A DNA stretch of 64,000 nt from Mantis religiosa (GCA_030765055.1 CM060950.1:15912306-15976305), one strand, 5' to 3'. Shown: positions 19,466-28,806, counted from the first letter of the stretch. Numbers and translations: made by a program. The notes: a model not told the origin generated them from the letters alone.

Positions 19466-20474
19466 AATTTGTTTTCGAGCTTATTATTTCCACAATCTTT
19501 TTATAGGCTGGACAGTCAAAAGAGCTAGCAGGATGGTTAGTATCGGATGCAGTAAAATTAGTTTTCTTATTTATCATTTCATTATTAAAGTTTTTACAAT
19601 TAATGCATTTGATGTGCATTTTAGGACATGCTTTAGTGTCATGTTCTTCTGTGCAATAAGAACAACTTTTAAGTGATTGACAGTTAGCAGCCACATGTCC
19701 AAAGCCAGAGCAATTATGACATCTTATCACATGAATATTGTCATACACTGAACATCGTGAGTATCCAATATACAGTTTCTCCTCTTGTTTCACTGCCTTG
19801 TAGATGTTAGGAGAAGTTTCAATCACGGCATATTGTGAATCTCCTTTCCTGGTCTTTCTAATAAATACCTTCTTGATGAATTGTGAAGGATCTAGAAGGT
19901 ACTGTTTGATTCTTGGATTTTGTTGTTTAATAGATTCAATTAAATGATCTTCAGGAAAATCAGCTTCAATACCGTGAATAAGCCTGGGATTTAACTTATA
20001 GGGTATCTTGACATTCAGTTCTGGATTTGATTCCATATCTTGAGTAAGCCTTTTACATTCCGCTTCGGATCGAAGCTCTAATATAACAGCTTTGTTTCTA
20101 GCTTTCTTGGTACCTTTAACCCCTACTGTAACCGATTTTATGTTTGTTAGCATTAATTGTAAAGTTTGCGAACTGTCTGCGACTTTATTCTGGAACTTTG
20201 GAGTTACAATCACTACATGTTTAGTTTCATTAGCCACAGATTTTGTCACATCCGAGTAAGAAGCTTGGCAAAAAGTAGGTTGAGGATCATAAACATTTCG
20301 TTCTGAAACAGCCTTAAAGTAGTCTAATGATTCTTTCACTTTACTTACGTGATCAAGAATAACTTCTTGCACCTTCTTAATGCTCCTTTTATCACCATTA
20401 ACAATTTCAATTATACTATTTAAAGCATTTTCAGCAGCTCGATATTGACACACTATTTCTTCTTCCACAGCCAT
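19458..20474 (-). CDS. R1-like LINE ORF1 (gag-like, zinc knuckles)
   Basis: An intact frame of 338 codons starting MAVEEEIVCQYRAAENALNS. It has an N-terminal helical region, a middle domain (VGVKGTKKARNKAVILELRS, LTQDMESNPELNVKIPYKLN) of the kind found in R1/jockey ORF1 proteins, and C-terminal zinc knuckles: CHNCSGFGHVAANC, CSYCTEEHDTKAC and a third CINC remnant. ORF1 proteins bind element RNA and form the particle. The stop is just downstream of the ORF2 start, an overlap typical of the clade. Confidence 0.85.
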   Translation of the reverse strand: MAVEEEIVCQYRAAENALNSIIEIVNGDKRSIKKVQEVILDHVSKVKESLDYFKAVSERNVYDPQPTFCQASYSDVTKSVANETKHVVIVTPKFQNKVADSSQTLQLMLTNIKSVTVGVKGTKKARNKAVILELRSEAECKRLTQDMESNPELNVKIPYKLNPRLIHGIEADFPEDHLIESIKQQNPRIKQYLLDPSQFIKKVFIRKTRKGDSQYAVIETSPNIYKAVKQEEKLYIGYSRCSVYDNIHVIRCHNCSGFGHVAANCQSLKSCSYCTEEHDTKACPKMHIKCINCKNFNNEMINKKTNFTASDTNHPASSFDCPAYKKIVEIISSKTNYG

Positions 20475-20484
20475 TTTGAGTCTC

Positions 20485-21775
20485 TAATAGATTTAAACAG
20501 TAAAGTTCTTTTGCTTTAAGCCTGTTGGGTACCACACATTAAAATATACTGCCATCTACTTTAAAAAATTCTCTATCAATTAGTAATTATGTATGCCTTT
20601 TAGGAACATTTCATTAATATTGTTTTCAATTAATGCAAATACAGATTATGGACAGCCATGTGGGGTCTTAAGACAAGCCGGTTGGTGACTACGTGTTAAA
20701 ATACATTCGCGTCTGATTTAAAAAATTCTCCACAACTTAGCAATATGTATGCAGCACTTCCTTGCTTTTGGAGCAACATTTTACACCACTACTTTTCAAC
20801 TTCCTTTATGCATAGGACAGTTACGTTGGTTTGCGATTGGATGGATACTTTGCGGTACAGCACTTGCAAAAATTATTTTAGGAAAGCAATCTAATTAGTG
20901 AAAATAATTAGCAGGATCCCCTTTAAAAACCCTAATACAGACATTCTTAAAGATAAAGTAAACTATATCCAACTTACAGTATTTCATCCCTTAACATCTT
21001 CATGCGGCCCACTATCACAACTGTAGTACCAGCTCACTGCATTTCCTCTCCACTATCTTAAGATCATCCAATGGAATGAGCCCAGCACATCACATAATAA
21101 GACTGCTCCTGCAAAAATTTATATATGTATATACTTTGTATTGCTCTCCAGAAGTCACTGTAGCTTGCTTTTTCAAAATTTCATGCTGGAGAGAAGACTT
21201 CTGAAATGAAGTGATTCCAATTGCACTACATGTACTGCCGCGCTGAGAGCGTTGAATAACAAAACATGCCTGTCAAGCAAGAAATCAATTCTAGCTTTCG
21301 AATGTGTCTCGCACACTGTACAATGCTTACAGCTTTTATTGAGAATAATATGACCTCATTACCATTTATAGTTACCATTTAGAATCCGGAAGTGTAAATG
21401 GCACTACAAATGTGCCTGTGATTCAATGTTTTAATCTATAGGAATCACAGCATTCCATGTTAACATCCAACTTAACGTATGTGAATAGAATTGCTCATAC
21501 GCACTTGCTCTAAAGGCAAACAACACCTTGTAACTTGAGATATCAAATGTGACATATAATGTATAAAACAGTTATAGGCTATCAAGACATCCATTCTGTA
21601 ATGTTGAAATTATTGTTTTGTAGCAGCAGAAGTGGTCACCGTGATAAGGTACACAGGCTAGGAAGAGTAAAGTGTGAATATCTATCCCTATAATTGAGAA
21701 ACAAATAAAATTTGAGTATGTATAGCTTTCAAAGTATAAACTTGGAAGAAGCGTAGGGACAGTGAAGCACAAATT
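20485..21775. other. No gene recognised; local low-copy repeat at 20510-20800
   Basis: Two related stretches (20520-20660 and 20690-20800) share ACATTAAAATATACTGCC-like and TAATTATGTATGCC-like sequence, and the second half also matches 15630-15720 on the other side of the R1-like LINE. This looks like a short divergent tandem array interrupted by the LINE. From 20810 to 21775 I see no coding or repeat signal. Confidence 0.4.
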
Positions 21776-21777
21776 AG

Positions 21778-22027
21778 TACAAAAGTGAATCGAGAAGATA
21801 TTGACACATTGCTTCACTCACAGTTTATTCACAGGACATATTTCAAGAGCTTTTGCTCCTATCATCAGCTGATACTCGACTAGTGCAAGTTGTAGTGGTT
21901 TCCTCTTTCTCCGTTTTGTCAATAGATGGCGTGATGTACTTGTCAAAGATGTCCGGTGGTGGAGTTTCAAAATTCATGACTCTATGACGATTTTTGTTGA
22001 TGAAGATTTTTTCCCATATGGAAACAT
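21778..22027 (-). mobile_element. PLE family A fragment, left arm of a head-to-head pair
   Basis: A minus-strand 3' end of family A: tail AAAAGTGAATCGAGAAGATA, ribozyme motif and the endonuclease C-terminus (SIWEKIFINKNRHRVMNFET, then RVSADDRSKSS). It breaks at about 22027 and is joined directly to a plus-strand family A copy. The protein part, 21843-22024, is open. Confidence 0.8.
21830..21876 (-). ncRNA. Hammerhead motif (family A, copy 2)
   Basis: CTGATGA (21862-21868, minus) and the stem II hairpin (AGGAGCAAAAGCTCTT) are kept. The second box reads GAAATATGTC, so the stem III palindrome ACATGT has become ATATGT. Core boxes are intact but the dimer interface is weakened. Confidence 0.6.
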
Positions 22028-22567
22028 AACTCTTGCACCTCAAAATAGGTTTAATATCAGAAATTTGTTAAAAGGCCCTCCCAAAAATTCAGTCACTACA
22101 AAGAAAAACCAGCAATCTATGAGATCAAATGTGAAACTTGCCCTAAAATTTATATAGGAAAAACAAAAAGAAATATTAACATCAGAACTAAAGAACATCT
22201 AAGAAACATTAAAAATGGTGAAACAGAAAAATCAGCAGTGGCTTTTCATTTTTTGAATACTAGACATGGCATCAACTTGGAAACATCTCTAATAAAATAT
22301 ATTCATCACCCCATAGACCTTTCCGTATGGGAAGAAATCTTCATCAACAAAAATCGTCATAGAGTCATGAATTTTGAAACTCCACCACCGGACATCTTTG
22401 ACAAGTACATCACGCCATCTATTGACAAAACGAAGAAAGAGGAAACCACTACAACTTGCACTAGTCGAGTATCAGCTGATGATAGGAGCAAAAGGTCTTG
22501 AAACATGTCCTGTGAATAAACAGTGTGAGTGAAGCAATGTGTCAATATCTTCTGGATTCACTTTTGT
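22028..22567 (+). mobile_element. PLE family A fragment, right arm of a head-to-head pair
   Basis: A plus-strand copy beginning in the linker (AACTCTTGCACCTCAAAATA) and running through the GIY-YIG region to the same 3' tail as the left arm, inverted relative to it (CAATATCTTCTGGATTCACT at 22540). Frame 22130-22501 reads YEIKCETCPKIYIGKTKRNI, NIRTKEHLRNIKNGETEKSA and VWEEIFINKNRHRVMNFE. It is uninterrupted there but lacks the RT. Confidence 0.8.
22468..22525 (+). ncRNA. Hammerhead motif (family A, copy 3)
   Basis: The plus strand reads ATCAG-CTGATGA (22476-22482), extra T, AGGAGC-AAAA-GGTCTT, then GAAAC-ATGTC (22500-22509) and CTGTGAAT. Core boxes and the ACATGT palindrome are perfect; stem II has one disrupted pair relative to copy 1. 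The stop codon TGA is part of TTGAAAC, as in copy 1. Confidence 0.7.
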
Positions 22568-23085
22568 ATGTGTAGCTTTGTCCACTATTTTCAAACATTA
22601 TACAGTGTTGAAGTGCACAAGGTGAATACAATGCTAGTATGCATGCTCATGAGGCATTTATTGCAGACTTAGCCTGAAATCATTAACTACTAAATATGAT
22701 ACAAATGAGCATGTGCCTTCCAACCATAAGGCCATTCAAAGATATTACACCCAAAAATGTATGACTTGTTTTAACAGTAATAATTATAAGTGGATAAAGT
22801 AATTAGATGTGTAAAAGGCATTGTTCTGTAGTAACTATGAAATTCCAATGTGTAAGAACTATGATACAATGAAGCACAAAATTAATATAATTCTGAGTCA
22901 AACTAGTACTCGATGCTCCACTTATTGCTAGTATTTACCTAGAATGCATTTCGAAATTGAACAGTTTTCTTTCATATTTCTTTAGAAAAAAATTTCCCCA
23001 CGCTATTAAAGCAGCTGGAACTTGAACAAATTTTAATAAGTGGGTTTCTTGCTCTACATCGGGATTCTCCTTCCAAAAATGGTAT
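22568..23085. other. No gene recognised
   Basis: AT-rich sequence between PLE fragments. A short CA/CG-rich simple repeat (ACACATACACGCACGCACAC) lies at 23088-23115. I see no coding signal. Confidence 0.35.
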
Positions 23086-23115
23086 GCCACACATACACGC
23101 ACGCACACACGCACA

Positions 23116-23752
23116 GAGAAAATTTTATAAAATCATATATATTGAACCGAAGAAAGCACAAGCATGCTGTTATCAACAGTTTAACTTACAGACTGGTTAA
23201 TTTACCTTTAAACAATATGGAATATATCAAAGAGTACAATAATATAATTCACATTGCAGAATACAATGGATTCAGTGCTGAAATTATCAAAAAGAAAATT
23301 GATAAATTCAAAAGACAACAAAAAAGCGACATCCCAGAGCTACACACCTTTTTCAAAAAGTCTTCAAAGAGCACAACATTACTTTGGCCCCACACAAAAA
23401 ATCACCTAATACAAAGAAGATACCTCCAGACAAAAATCAAGTGTGTACCGGATAAACTGCAAAGGCTGTGACAACTTTTACATTCGAAAAACTAAAACGA
23501 AAAAGAACATTAGGCTTAAAGAGCATTTTAGGAACTTCAGGAACAAAGAAATAGATAAATTGGCAGCAACATATCATTTTTTGAAGGGGAATCACATATA
23601 GAACAAAAAACCAATTATTAAAAAGTTTCCAAGGTCCAGCTGCATTAGCCATGTGGGAAAAAATTTAATAAAGAAATATGAAAGAAAGTTGTTCAAATTT
23701 GACACTACCCTTGAAGAGAACCCAAACTTCAAGTTAATCAAGATACCGACAG
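23116..23752 (+). pseudogene. PLE family E fragment (RT C-terminus, linker, GIY-YIG)
   Basis: The plus strand reads NRRKHKHAVINSLTYRLVNL, NNMEYIKEYNNIIHIAEYNG and KKIDKFKRQQKSDIPELHTF (RT end and linker). After a frameshift it reads YRINCKGCDNFYIRKTKTKK and HFRNFRNKEIDKLAATYHFL, a GIY-YIG domain in which YIG has become YIR. It differs enough from families A-D to be a separate lineage. A family D fragment is joined at 23753. Confidence 0.7.
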
Positions 23753-24515
23753 TCTACTCATATTCATTATTACATAAAAGATAAAAGTTATAACGCTTTT
23801 TCACATAAATTTGCTGTTTTCAATTGTTTGATTAATAGATTATGAAATATATCCCTGAATAAAGATGAATTTAATAACAAATATAAACATAATATTAATA
23901 CTGCCTTAATTAATGGTTTTAATAAAGACTTTATAAATACAAAAATTGAGAAATTTAAATATCAAAAAACTGTCAATGATATTTCTACCCTTAAAAACTA
24001 AAAGACGATTATAATTTTAAAAAATTACTTACCATCCTTGGGTTAGTAACCATTTTCAAATTTTTTTTCAAGAGCTTTGTATAACTTTAGTTCCTCAAAA
24101 TAAATTTAGCATTAAAAGTTTATTGCATATCTCTAAAAAAATAAAACTCCTAATACTAAAAAGATGGTATTTATCAATTTAATTGTTTTGATTGTGATAA
24201 AGTTTATATTGGAAAGACAAAACGTAATTTAGTAACCAGAATGAAAGAACATTTTCATAACATTAAGTATAAACTGACAGATCATTTTTGGCCATTTAAG
24301 AATGAAATAAATCCAGAAGTGAAATTATTAAAACAATTATATATTTACATCTAGTGTTTGTAACAGTGACGACAGTTTTGTTGGTTCCAGCTGAGGATGC
24401 GTAAGAATTTCCATGAAATCGTGATTCCGAACAATTTATAAGAAAAGTGTCATCATTTCTTATATGATAAGTGAAGTTTCAAGTTACAAACTGTTATATT
24501 TGTATATAAATACTT
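23753..24515 (+). mobile_element. Penelope-like element, family D, copy 2
   Basis: Begins inside the RT (TCATATTCATTATTACATAA aligns with 8876) and continues through a decayed linker, a GIY-YIG remnant (VYIGKTKRNLVTRMKEHFHN at about 24200-24265) and a partial C-terminus. It ends with the tail GTTACAAACTGTTATATTTG near 24485. Frames are short and broken. A hammerhead motif lies at 24385-24440. Confidence 0.7.
24383..24440 (+). ncRNA. Hammerhead motif (family D, copy 2)
   Basis: The plus strand reads TTCCAG-CTGAGGA-T, a decayed stem II, then GAAATCGTGATT and CCGAAC. Both core boxes match. Stem III (ATCGTGAT) is one change from the palindrome ATCGCGAT. Cleavage-site base is T (GATT) instead of C. 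Confidence 0.5.
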
Positions 24516-25415
24516 AAAATTTATAATTCCTTACCCTTATATCAAAGTTCCCATACTTAATTATTTTAATCTACCACAGTAAATTTCACAATCCTTTTAC
24601 ACCTGAAAATTCTAAAGTATTCCTTCACTATGGATTAAAAATTATGTTTTGGTTCTTCCAATGTAAATGCAGCTGCTATCTAAATAGTTAAATTGATATA
24701 TGCCGGATATTTTGTCTTAGTTTATCTAAATCAGAAATAATATAGTAAAGTTTTCATATTTAATTTACTTTGATGAACCAAGATACTACGAATTTTCAAA
24801 CATTTTCTGAAATTTTTTATTAGCACAAGGATGTTAAGCGAGTTTTTAACATTTGAAACATGATATGATTGGTCACAGGTAGAAACATGACTTACACTCT
24901 TTTATCTATAAAAAATCTCTTTTAAGCCTATTAATTAAATCAGGATTAATAATTAATAATGTATTTATATTCTCCAATAAATTCTTATTCTTCCTTATTT
25001 CGGGTAATATTTATTAACCTGTAAATTAAACTATGAAAAACAGAAAACTGATGTGAAAACTGGTTAATATGAGATTATCAATATGAATTTATTCCCTATA
25101 AATGCCAAAGCTTACTTCACATTTATTTAAATTACCTTTAGAGCTTAGAAATGACTGCAACCACTATTTTTAATTCCTAACATTAGCTTTATACCTTATT
25201 CTTGTAAACATAGAAGCTTTACAATATCATTTATGTCTTTATTAGGAACAATAACAAACATATCATCTACACAGCTATACCCAGCTACAACAATTAAAGG
25301 TAATGCTTTGGGGAACTATATTTCAAAAAATGTTCAGTACAAGAGCAGCAACAAAAGATAACCCATTCCTAAACCAGAAATTTGTTAACATAATTGACCA
25401 TTGCAAACAGAGATC
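24516..25415 (-). pseudogene. Old PLE family H, RT and GIY-YIG remnants (3' part)
   Basis: Highly decayed minus-strand PLE. Around 25255-25300 it reads AGYSCVDDMFVIVP, the YVDD catalytic box region, and nearby LGMG, the motif B remnant. The region 24600-25150 aligns by eye with 36750-37240, another minus-strand PLE copy. It is interrupted at about 25418 by a solo inverted terminal-repeat pair and resumes at 25703. Confidence 0.55.
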
Positions 25416-25417
25416 AC

Positions 25418-25702
25418 TAATATATACAAATATATTAATTTGTAACATAAAAACTTCACTTATGTTATAAGAAATAATGTTTTCTTATAAAATGATTAGG
25501 ATCGCGATTTCGTGAACATTTTATTCACATCCTCAGCCAGAGCCTACAACAATCTGACTCACGAAATGTTAAAGATATCACGATACTATTCAATTTATAA
25601 GAAAACATTCATCGTTTCTTATAAGTGAAGTTTTTATGTTAAAAATTATTATATTTGTATATATTTGTTTGCTTCACTGTTAATAGCTTCATATTTTACG
25701 AA
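25418..25702. mobile_element. Solo PLE family D terminal repeats in inverted pair
   Basis: Inverted arms: AACATAAAAACTTCACTTAT near 25445 with its complement near 25625-25645, extending through the ribozyme side on the left and a degenerate copy on the right. No coding sequence remains between them. The host PLE-H sequence resumes on both sides, so this is a discrete insertion of about 280 bp. It resembles a minimal PLE derivative made only of terminal repeats. Confidence 0.7.
25490..25548 (-). ncRNA. Well-formed hammerhead ribozyme motif (family D)
   Basis: The minus strand reads CTCTGG-CTGAGGA (25530-25536), T, then GTGAA-TAAAATG-TTCAC (five perfect pairs), then GAAATCGCGATC (25500-25511) and CTAATC. 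The core is complete. Stem III is the 8-base palindrome ATCGCGAT, which cannot form a loop within one strand, so pairing between two molecules is implied. This is the best family D ribozyme in the window. Confidence 0.75.
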
Positions 25703-25980
25703 TTTAAAGGTGAGTAAGTTTAACAAAATCAACTATAAGTCCTAATGCAAAGCTGTAGAACTCAACCATCTTTTTTAAAAGGTTTGAATTTTTTTGGGAA
25801 TACCATGAATTATAGAAGTTACATAAAGGGAATCAGGTTTACCATTCTTAAATAACACTACATTGTGGATGACATTTGTCAGCTAACAAAAGCCTTTATA
25901 CTTCACCTCAAATTTATAAAAATTCATAAATCTTCTATTCTTATGTGTTTGGAGCACTTTAGTAACAGTGATGTCTAAAT
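25703..25980 (-). pseudogene. Old PLE family H, RT fingers/palm remnants (5' part)
   Basis: Continuation of the copy at 24516-25415: TAAGTTTAACAAAATCAACT here aligns with the family H copy at 37555-37575, and CCATTCTTAAATAACACTAC with 37683-37700. The protein is unreadable. It ends where family C begins (about 25985). Confidence 0.5.
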
Positions 25981-26032
25981 TAATCTCAAAAACTATTTGT
26001 AGTTGGTTTATTGATACTCGTCACTTACTTGT

Positions 26033-26518
26033 TCATAATAATGAGAGACTAGTTTCAAAGGCATAGGCCTCCAGTTTCAATCTCTTTCCAACTGCATCAG
26101 TTGTCTGCTCTCTCTCCCTCTGGTGGTGGGGAACTATGAACTTTTTTGTCAAATTATCTACTGGTGGGATTTCAAAGTTCATTACATGATCCTTATTTTC
26201 CCATATGAGTATGTTCTCCCATGTTGTCAATTTATTCTGGTTTATCACTCCTTTTAATAATTTTGGATTTGGATCAATGTCGTGATTTTCATTCCAAATA
26301 TCAAATGCTACTGCTGACTATTCTTCTTGTTTCAATCTGAGGTTTCTAAAGTGCTCTTTGACTCTGGTTTTTAGATTTCTTTTAGTTTGACATATGTAAC
26401 ATTTTTCATATTTCTTACAACTTATCTGGTATATTCCAGAATTGTTAACTGATGGGATTTGATCTTTTGTTTTTGAATTTAGCAATTTTAAAATTGACTG
26501 TCTATTAGTAGGTGCCAA
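26033..26518 (-). pseudogene. PLE GIY-YIG endonuclease (family C)
   Basis: The frame 26318-26518 reads SGIYQISCKKYEKCYICQTK (GIY kept, YIG changed to YIC) and RVKEHFRNLRLKQEE, then a stop. After it, 26033-26248 reads TTWENILIWENKDHVMNFEI and PPVDNLTKKFIVPHHQRERE, ending in the region that overlaps the GAAACTAGTC motif. The YIC change and the stop suggest an inactive nuclease. Confidence 0.75.
26044..26108 (-). ncRNA. Possible hammerhead motif (family C), non-canonical
   Basis: Minus strand: CTGATGC (26094-26100, last base deviating from CTGANGA), a weak stem AGTT/GATT, GAAAC (26074-26078), then a hairpin AGGC-CTAT-GCCT and GAAACTAGTC (26047-26056) ending in the palindrome ACTAGT. Either GAAAC could be the core box. 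The 6.3-kb relative keeps a pairing AATC/GATT in the same place. I rate it as a decayed or unusual ribozyme. Confidence 0.35.
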
Positions 26519-27160
26519 GGTGATATTTTGTTCCTTGAAGGTCTTTTTAAATTTATTAAATTTATTAAATGTTTTTGGGTGATATGTGAATGAACTGAAT
26601 ATGCTGTTGCTTTCTGTTTCTTTTGTAAACGTGGTTGCTTCCTTAATGTTTTCTTTAGTTTAGCTTTTCTAATTTTCCTCAACGCCAAAGTTTTGTTGTA
26701 TCCATTTTCTTTTGCTATGTGTAGTATTGCTTTTTGTTCTTTGAAATATTCTTGTTTTTCCATGAGTATGTTGACCAGTCTGTGTGTACAGCTATTTGCT
26801 ATTGCATGTTTATTTTTTATGTAATTTTCTGAATGTGTTGGGTTTCCTGTAAATTTCAAATTTTATTTTTTTGCCATTCCTGATGATATTTAGATCCAAG
26901 AAAGAGAGTTGTCCATTGATTTCCTTTTCTATTGTTAATTTTAGGGTCCTTTCTTGCAGACTGAGTAATTTTAATGCATCTTCTAAATGGTTATTTGGAA
27001 CAATTGCAAAGATGTCGTCAACATATCTATACCAAACTTTGAAGATCAATGGGAAGGACTTTTTAATTTGTGTTTCAAATGCACTCATAAATAAGTTAGC
27101 CATAAAAGGTGAAAGTGGATTGCCCACTGATAACCCTGATTTCTGCTTGTAGTATTTTCC
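26488..27160 (-). pseudogene. PLE reverse transcriptase (family C), motif B to linker
   Basis: The frame 26810-27127 reads MGNPLSPFMANLFMSAFETQ, VWYRYVDDIFAIVPNNHLED and LSFLDLNIIRNGKKIKFEIY, with the catalytic YVDD intact. A frameshift near 26820-26860 leads to NPTHSENYIKNKHAIANSCT, LRKIRKAKLKKTL and KISPWHLLIDSQF (linker). Compared with the 7.3-kb copy it is better preserved. Confidence 0.8.
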
Positions 27161-27300
27161 ATTAAAGCTGAAGAAATTTTGTTCAATGCATATTTTTGTT
27201 AAAGAAATGTATTATTCTGCTTCTATTGCTTCCATTTCTATTGTAGTTAGCCATTTTTTTAATATAGTTTGTAATTTTTCTGTATGCTTGGAAATAAAGA

Positions 27301-27437
27301 TGTGACACCAAATGAAGCCAGTCAAAGAGTACTTTAGAAAGATCAGATTGAAACAAGAAGATAAGTCAGCAGTAGCATTTCATTTTTGGAATGAAAATCA
27401 TGACATTGATCCAAATCCTAAAATTATTAACATATAA
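27301..27437 (+). mobile_element. PLE family C, right arm, 5' segment (before palindrome insertion)
   Basis: Plus-strand family C endonuclease sequence: CAAAGAGTACTTTAGAAAGA, then AAGATAAGTCAGCAGTAGCA and GGAATGAAAATCATGACATT. It stops at 27437 in ...ATTATTAACATATAATAACA and resumes at 29912 on the other side of the family B palindrome, so the palindrome is an insertion in this copy. Confidence 0.8.
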
Positions 27438-27488
27438 TAACATTAAGTTAATTAGGAGTCGATTAATAACACAAAACAACACTCACTT

Positions 27489-28700
27489 TTAAATTTTCCC
27501 GGAACCGGTTTCTGAGGTCTTCCCTCTATCTTCAGCCGGACATCGACTAGTTCTCATTGGTGTAGCTGGCAATATTTTGTCTTCGGTCTCCTCTGGTGGC
27601 GGTTCGAGGAACTTGCTGAACAAATCTTTCTGGGGGATGTCGAAATTGAATACTTTGTTCCTATTTTTTGAAATAAAGATTTGTTCCCATGTGGACAGTT
27701 CTTCTTTTCCTGTTGTATGTTTTAGTAATTTTGGTTCTGGATTTATGTTGTGGTTTTTTTCCCAAAAATGCGTGGCAACTGCTGATTTTTCTAATTGTTT
27801 GTATTTTATGTTCCTAAAGTGTTCCTTTGCTCTTGTTTCTAAATTTCTTTTCGTTTTTCCAATATAACTTTGACTACAGTCACAGCATTCAATTTGATAT
27901 ATACCAGATTTTTTGTTAGATGGAATGGCATCTTTGATGTTTGAGCAAATTAGGTTTTTTAAGGAGTAATGGTTCACTGGAGCTAGTTGAATGTTTTGTT
28001 TTTTGAAGACTTTTTTGAATTTATCAAAGGCCCATGGATGGTAAGTGAATTTTTTGAAGATCATTTTAGTTTCTGTAGCTGAGAGGGTTGTGGTTTCCTT
28101 TAGTAGTTTCTTCTTTTTTGCTAAGTTCACTTTTTTGTCTACTAGTGATTTGGGAAAGTCATTTTTCTGTGCTATTTCAATAATTTTGTTGTATTCTATT
28201 TTGTATTCTTCTGCTGTGAGAGGGATGTTGACCAGTCTGTGTGCTAAACTATTAAAGATTGCCTGTTTGTGGGATCTTGGATTGTAGCCATTAGCTTTTA
28301 TGTAGTTGTCTGTCTGTGTTGGTTTTCTGTAAATGCCAAAGTTTATTCTATTTTTATTTCTGATTATTTTTAGATCTAAAAATGGTAAATACTCGTCTTT
28401 TTCAACTTCTACAGTGAACTTGATGCTTTCTTCTTGAATATTTAAAAGTTTTAGTGCATCACTGATGTGTTTTTTTGGCACTATGGCAAATATGTCATCT
28501 ACATATCTTTGCCAGAGTTTGAACATCCATGGGAAACCTTTAGTGATCCTTATTTCTAGTGCACTCATGTACAGATCGGCCAGGAAGGGTGATAAGGGGT
28601 TTCCCATTTCTAGTGCACTCATGTACAGATCGGCCAGGAAGGGTGATAAGGGGTTTCCCATTTCTAGTGCACTCATGTACAGATCGGCCAGGAAGGGTGA
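27489..28700 (-). CDS. PLE RT (C-terminal part) and GIY-YIG endonuclease, family B, left arm
   Basis: Open from the palindrome centre to the stop, with the frame running on into antisense of the other arm upstream. It starts at SPFLADLYMSALE and repeats MGNPLSPFLADLYMSALE twice (54-bp units, RT motif B). Then come LWQRYVDDIFAIVPKKH (catalytic box), LPFLDLKIIRNKN, YRKPTQTDNYIKANGYNPRS, the linker, SGIYQIECCDCSQSYIGKTK (GIY-YIG), AKEHFRNIKYKQLEKSAVAT, TWEQIFISKNRNKVFNFDIP and the C-terminus ETGSGKI. The N-terminal half of the RT (first catalytic Asp) is missing, so it cannot make active RT, but the endonuclease looks intact. Confidence 0.85.
   Translation of the reverse strand, partial: SPFLADLYMSALEMGNPLSPFLADLYMSALEMGNPLSPFLADLYMSALEIRITKGFPWMFKLWQRYVDDIFAIVPKKHISDALKLLNIQEESIKFTVEVEKDEYLPFLDLKIIRNKNRINFGIYRKPTQTDNYIKANGYNPRSHKQAIFNSLAHRLVNIPLTAEEYKIEYNKIIEIAQKNDFPKSLVDKKVNLAKKKKLLKETTTLSATETKMIFKKFTYHPWAFDKFKKVFKKQNIQLAPVNHYSLKNLICSNIKDAIPSNKKSGIYQIECCDCSQSYIGKTKRNLETRAKEHFRNIKYKQLEKSAVATHFWEKNHNINPEPKLLKHTTGKEELSTWEQIFISKNRNKVFNFDIPQKDLFSKFLEPPPEETEDKILPATPMRTSRCPAEDRGKTSETGSGKI
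27494..27543 (-). ncRNA. Hammerhead ribozyme motif inside the ORF (family B, left arm)
   Basis: Minus strand: TCCGG-CTGAAGA (27529-27535), T, AGAGG-GAAGA-CCTCA, GAAAC-CGGTT (27503-27512) and CCGGGA. Stem I is TCCGG/CCGGGA, stem II GAGG/CCTC, stem III the palindrome ACCGGT, cleavage site GTT. The whole motif is within the coding frame (it encodes PAEDRGKTSETGSGK), before the stop codon. Confidence 0.75.
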
Positions 28701-28806
28701 TATCACCCTTCCTGGCCGATCTGTACATGAGTGCACTAGAAATGGGAAACCCCTTATCACCCTTCCTGGCCGATCTGTACATGAGTGCACTAGAAATAAG
28801 GATCAC
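28553..28806. repeat. 54-bp tandem repeats encoding RT motif B, around the palindrome centre
   Basis: Unit TCTAGTGCACTCATGTACAG... of 54 bp (18 codons) occurs three times in minus orientation (28554-28701, last one partial) and twice in plus orientation (28702-28794). It encodes MGNPLSPFLADLYMSALE. The copy-number difference fully accounts for the arm length difference. Confidence 0.85.

Larger units (their letters stand above)
15722..20480 (-). mobile_element. Nearly full-length R1-like non-LTR retrotransposon
   Basis: A 4.8-kb minus-strand LINE with ORF1 (zinc knuckles), ORF2 (endonuclease, RT, RNase H, C-terminal Cys/His motif) and a short A-rich 3' end (T-run at 15728-15740 on the plus strand). 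Start and stop of ORF1/ORF2 overlap by a few bases at 19458-19465. Only a few stops and frameshifts interrupt ORF2, so it is fairly young. It is inserted between copies of a local low-copy repeat (15630-15720 and 20560-20660). Confidence 0.85.
25985..27300 (-). mobile_element. Penelope-like element, family C, copy 2 (left arm of head-to-head pair)
   Basis: Minus-strand element from its 3' end (TTTGTAGTTGGTTTATTGAT at 25988) through GIY-YIG, linker and RT to about 27300, where it joins a plus-strand family C fragment head to head. The RT is open from motif B to the linker with one frameshift. Upstream (27180-27300) RT sequence continues in broken form. Confidence 0.82.
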
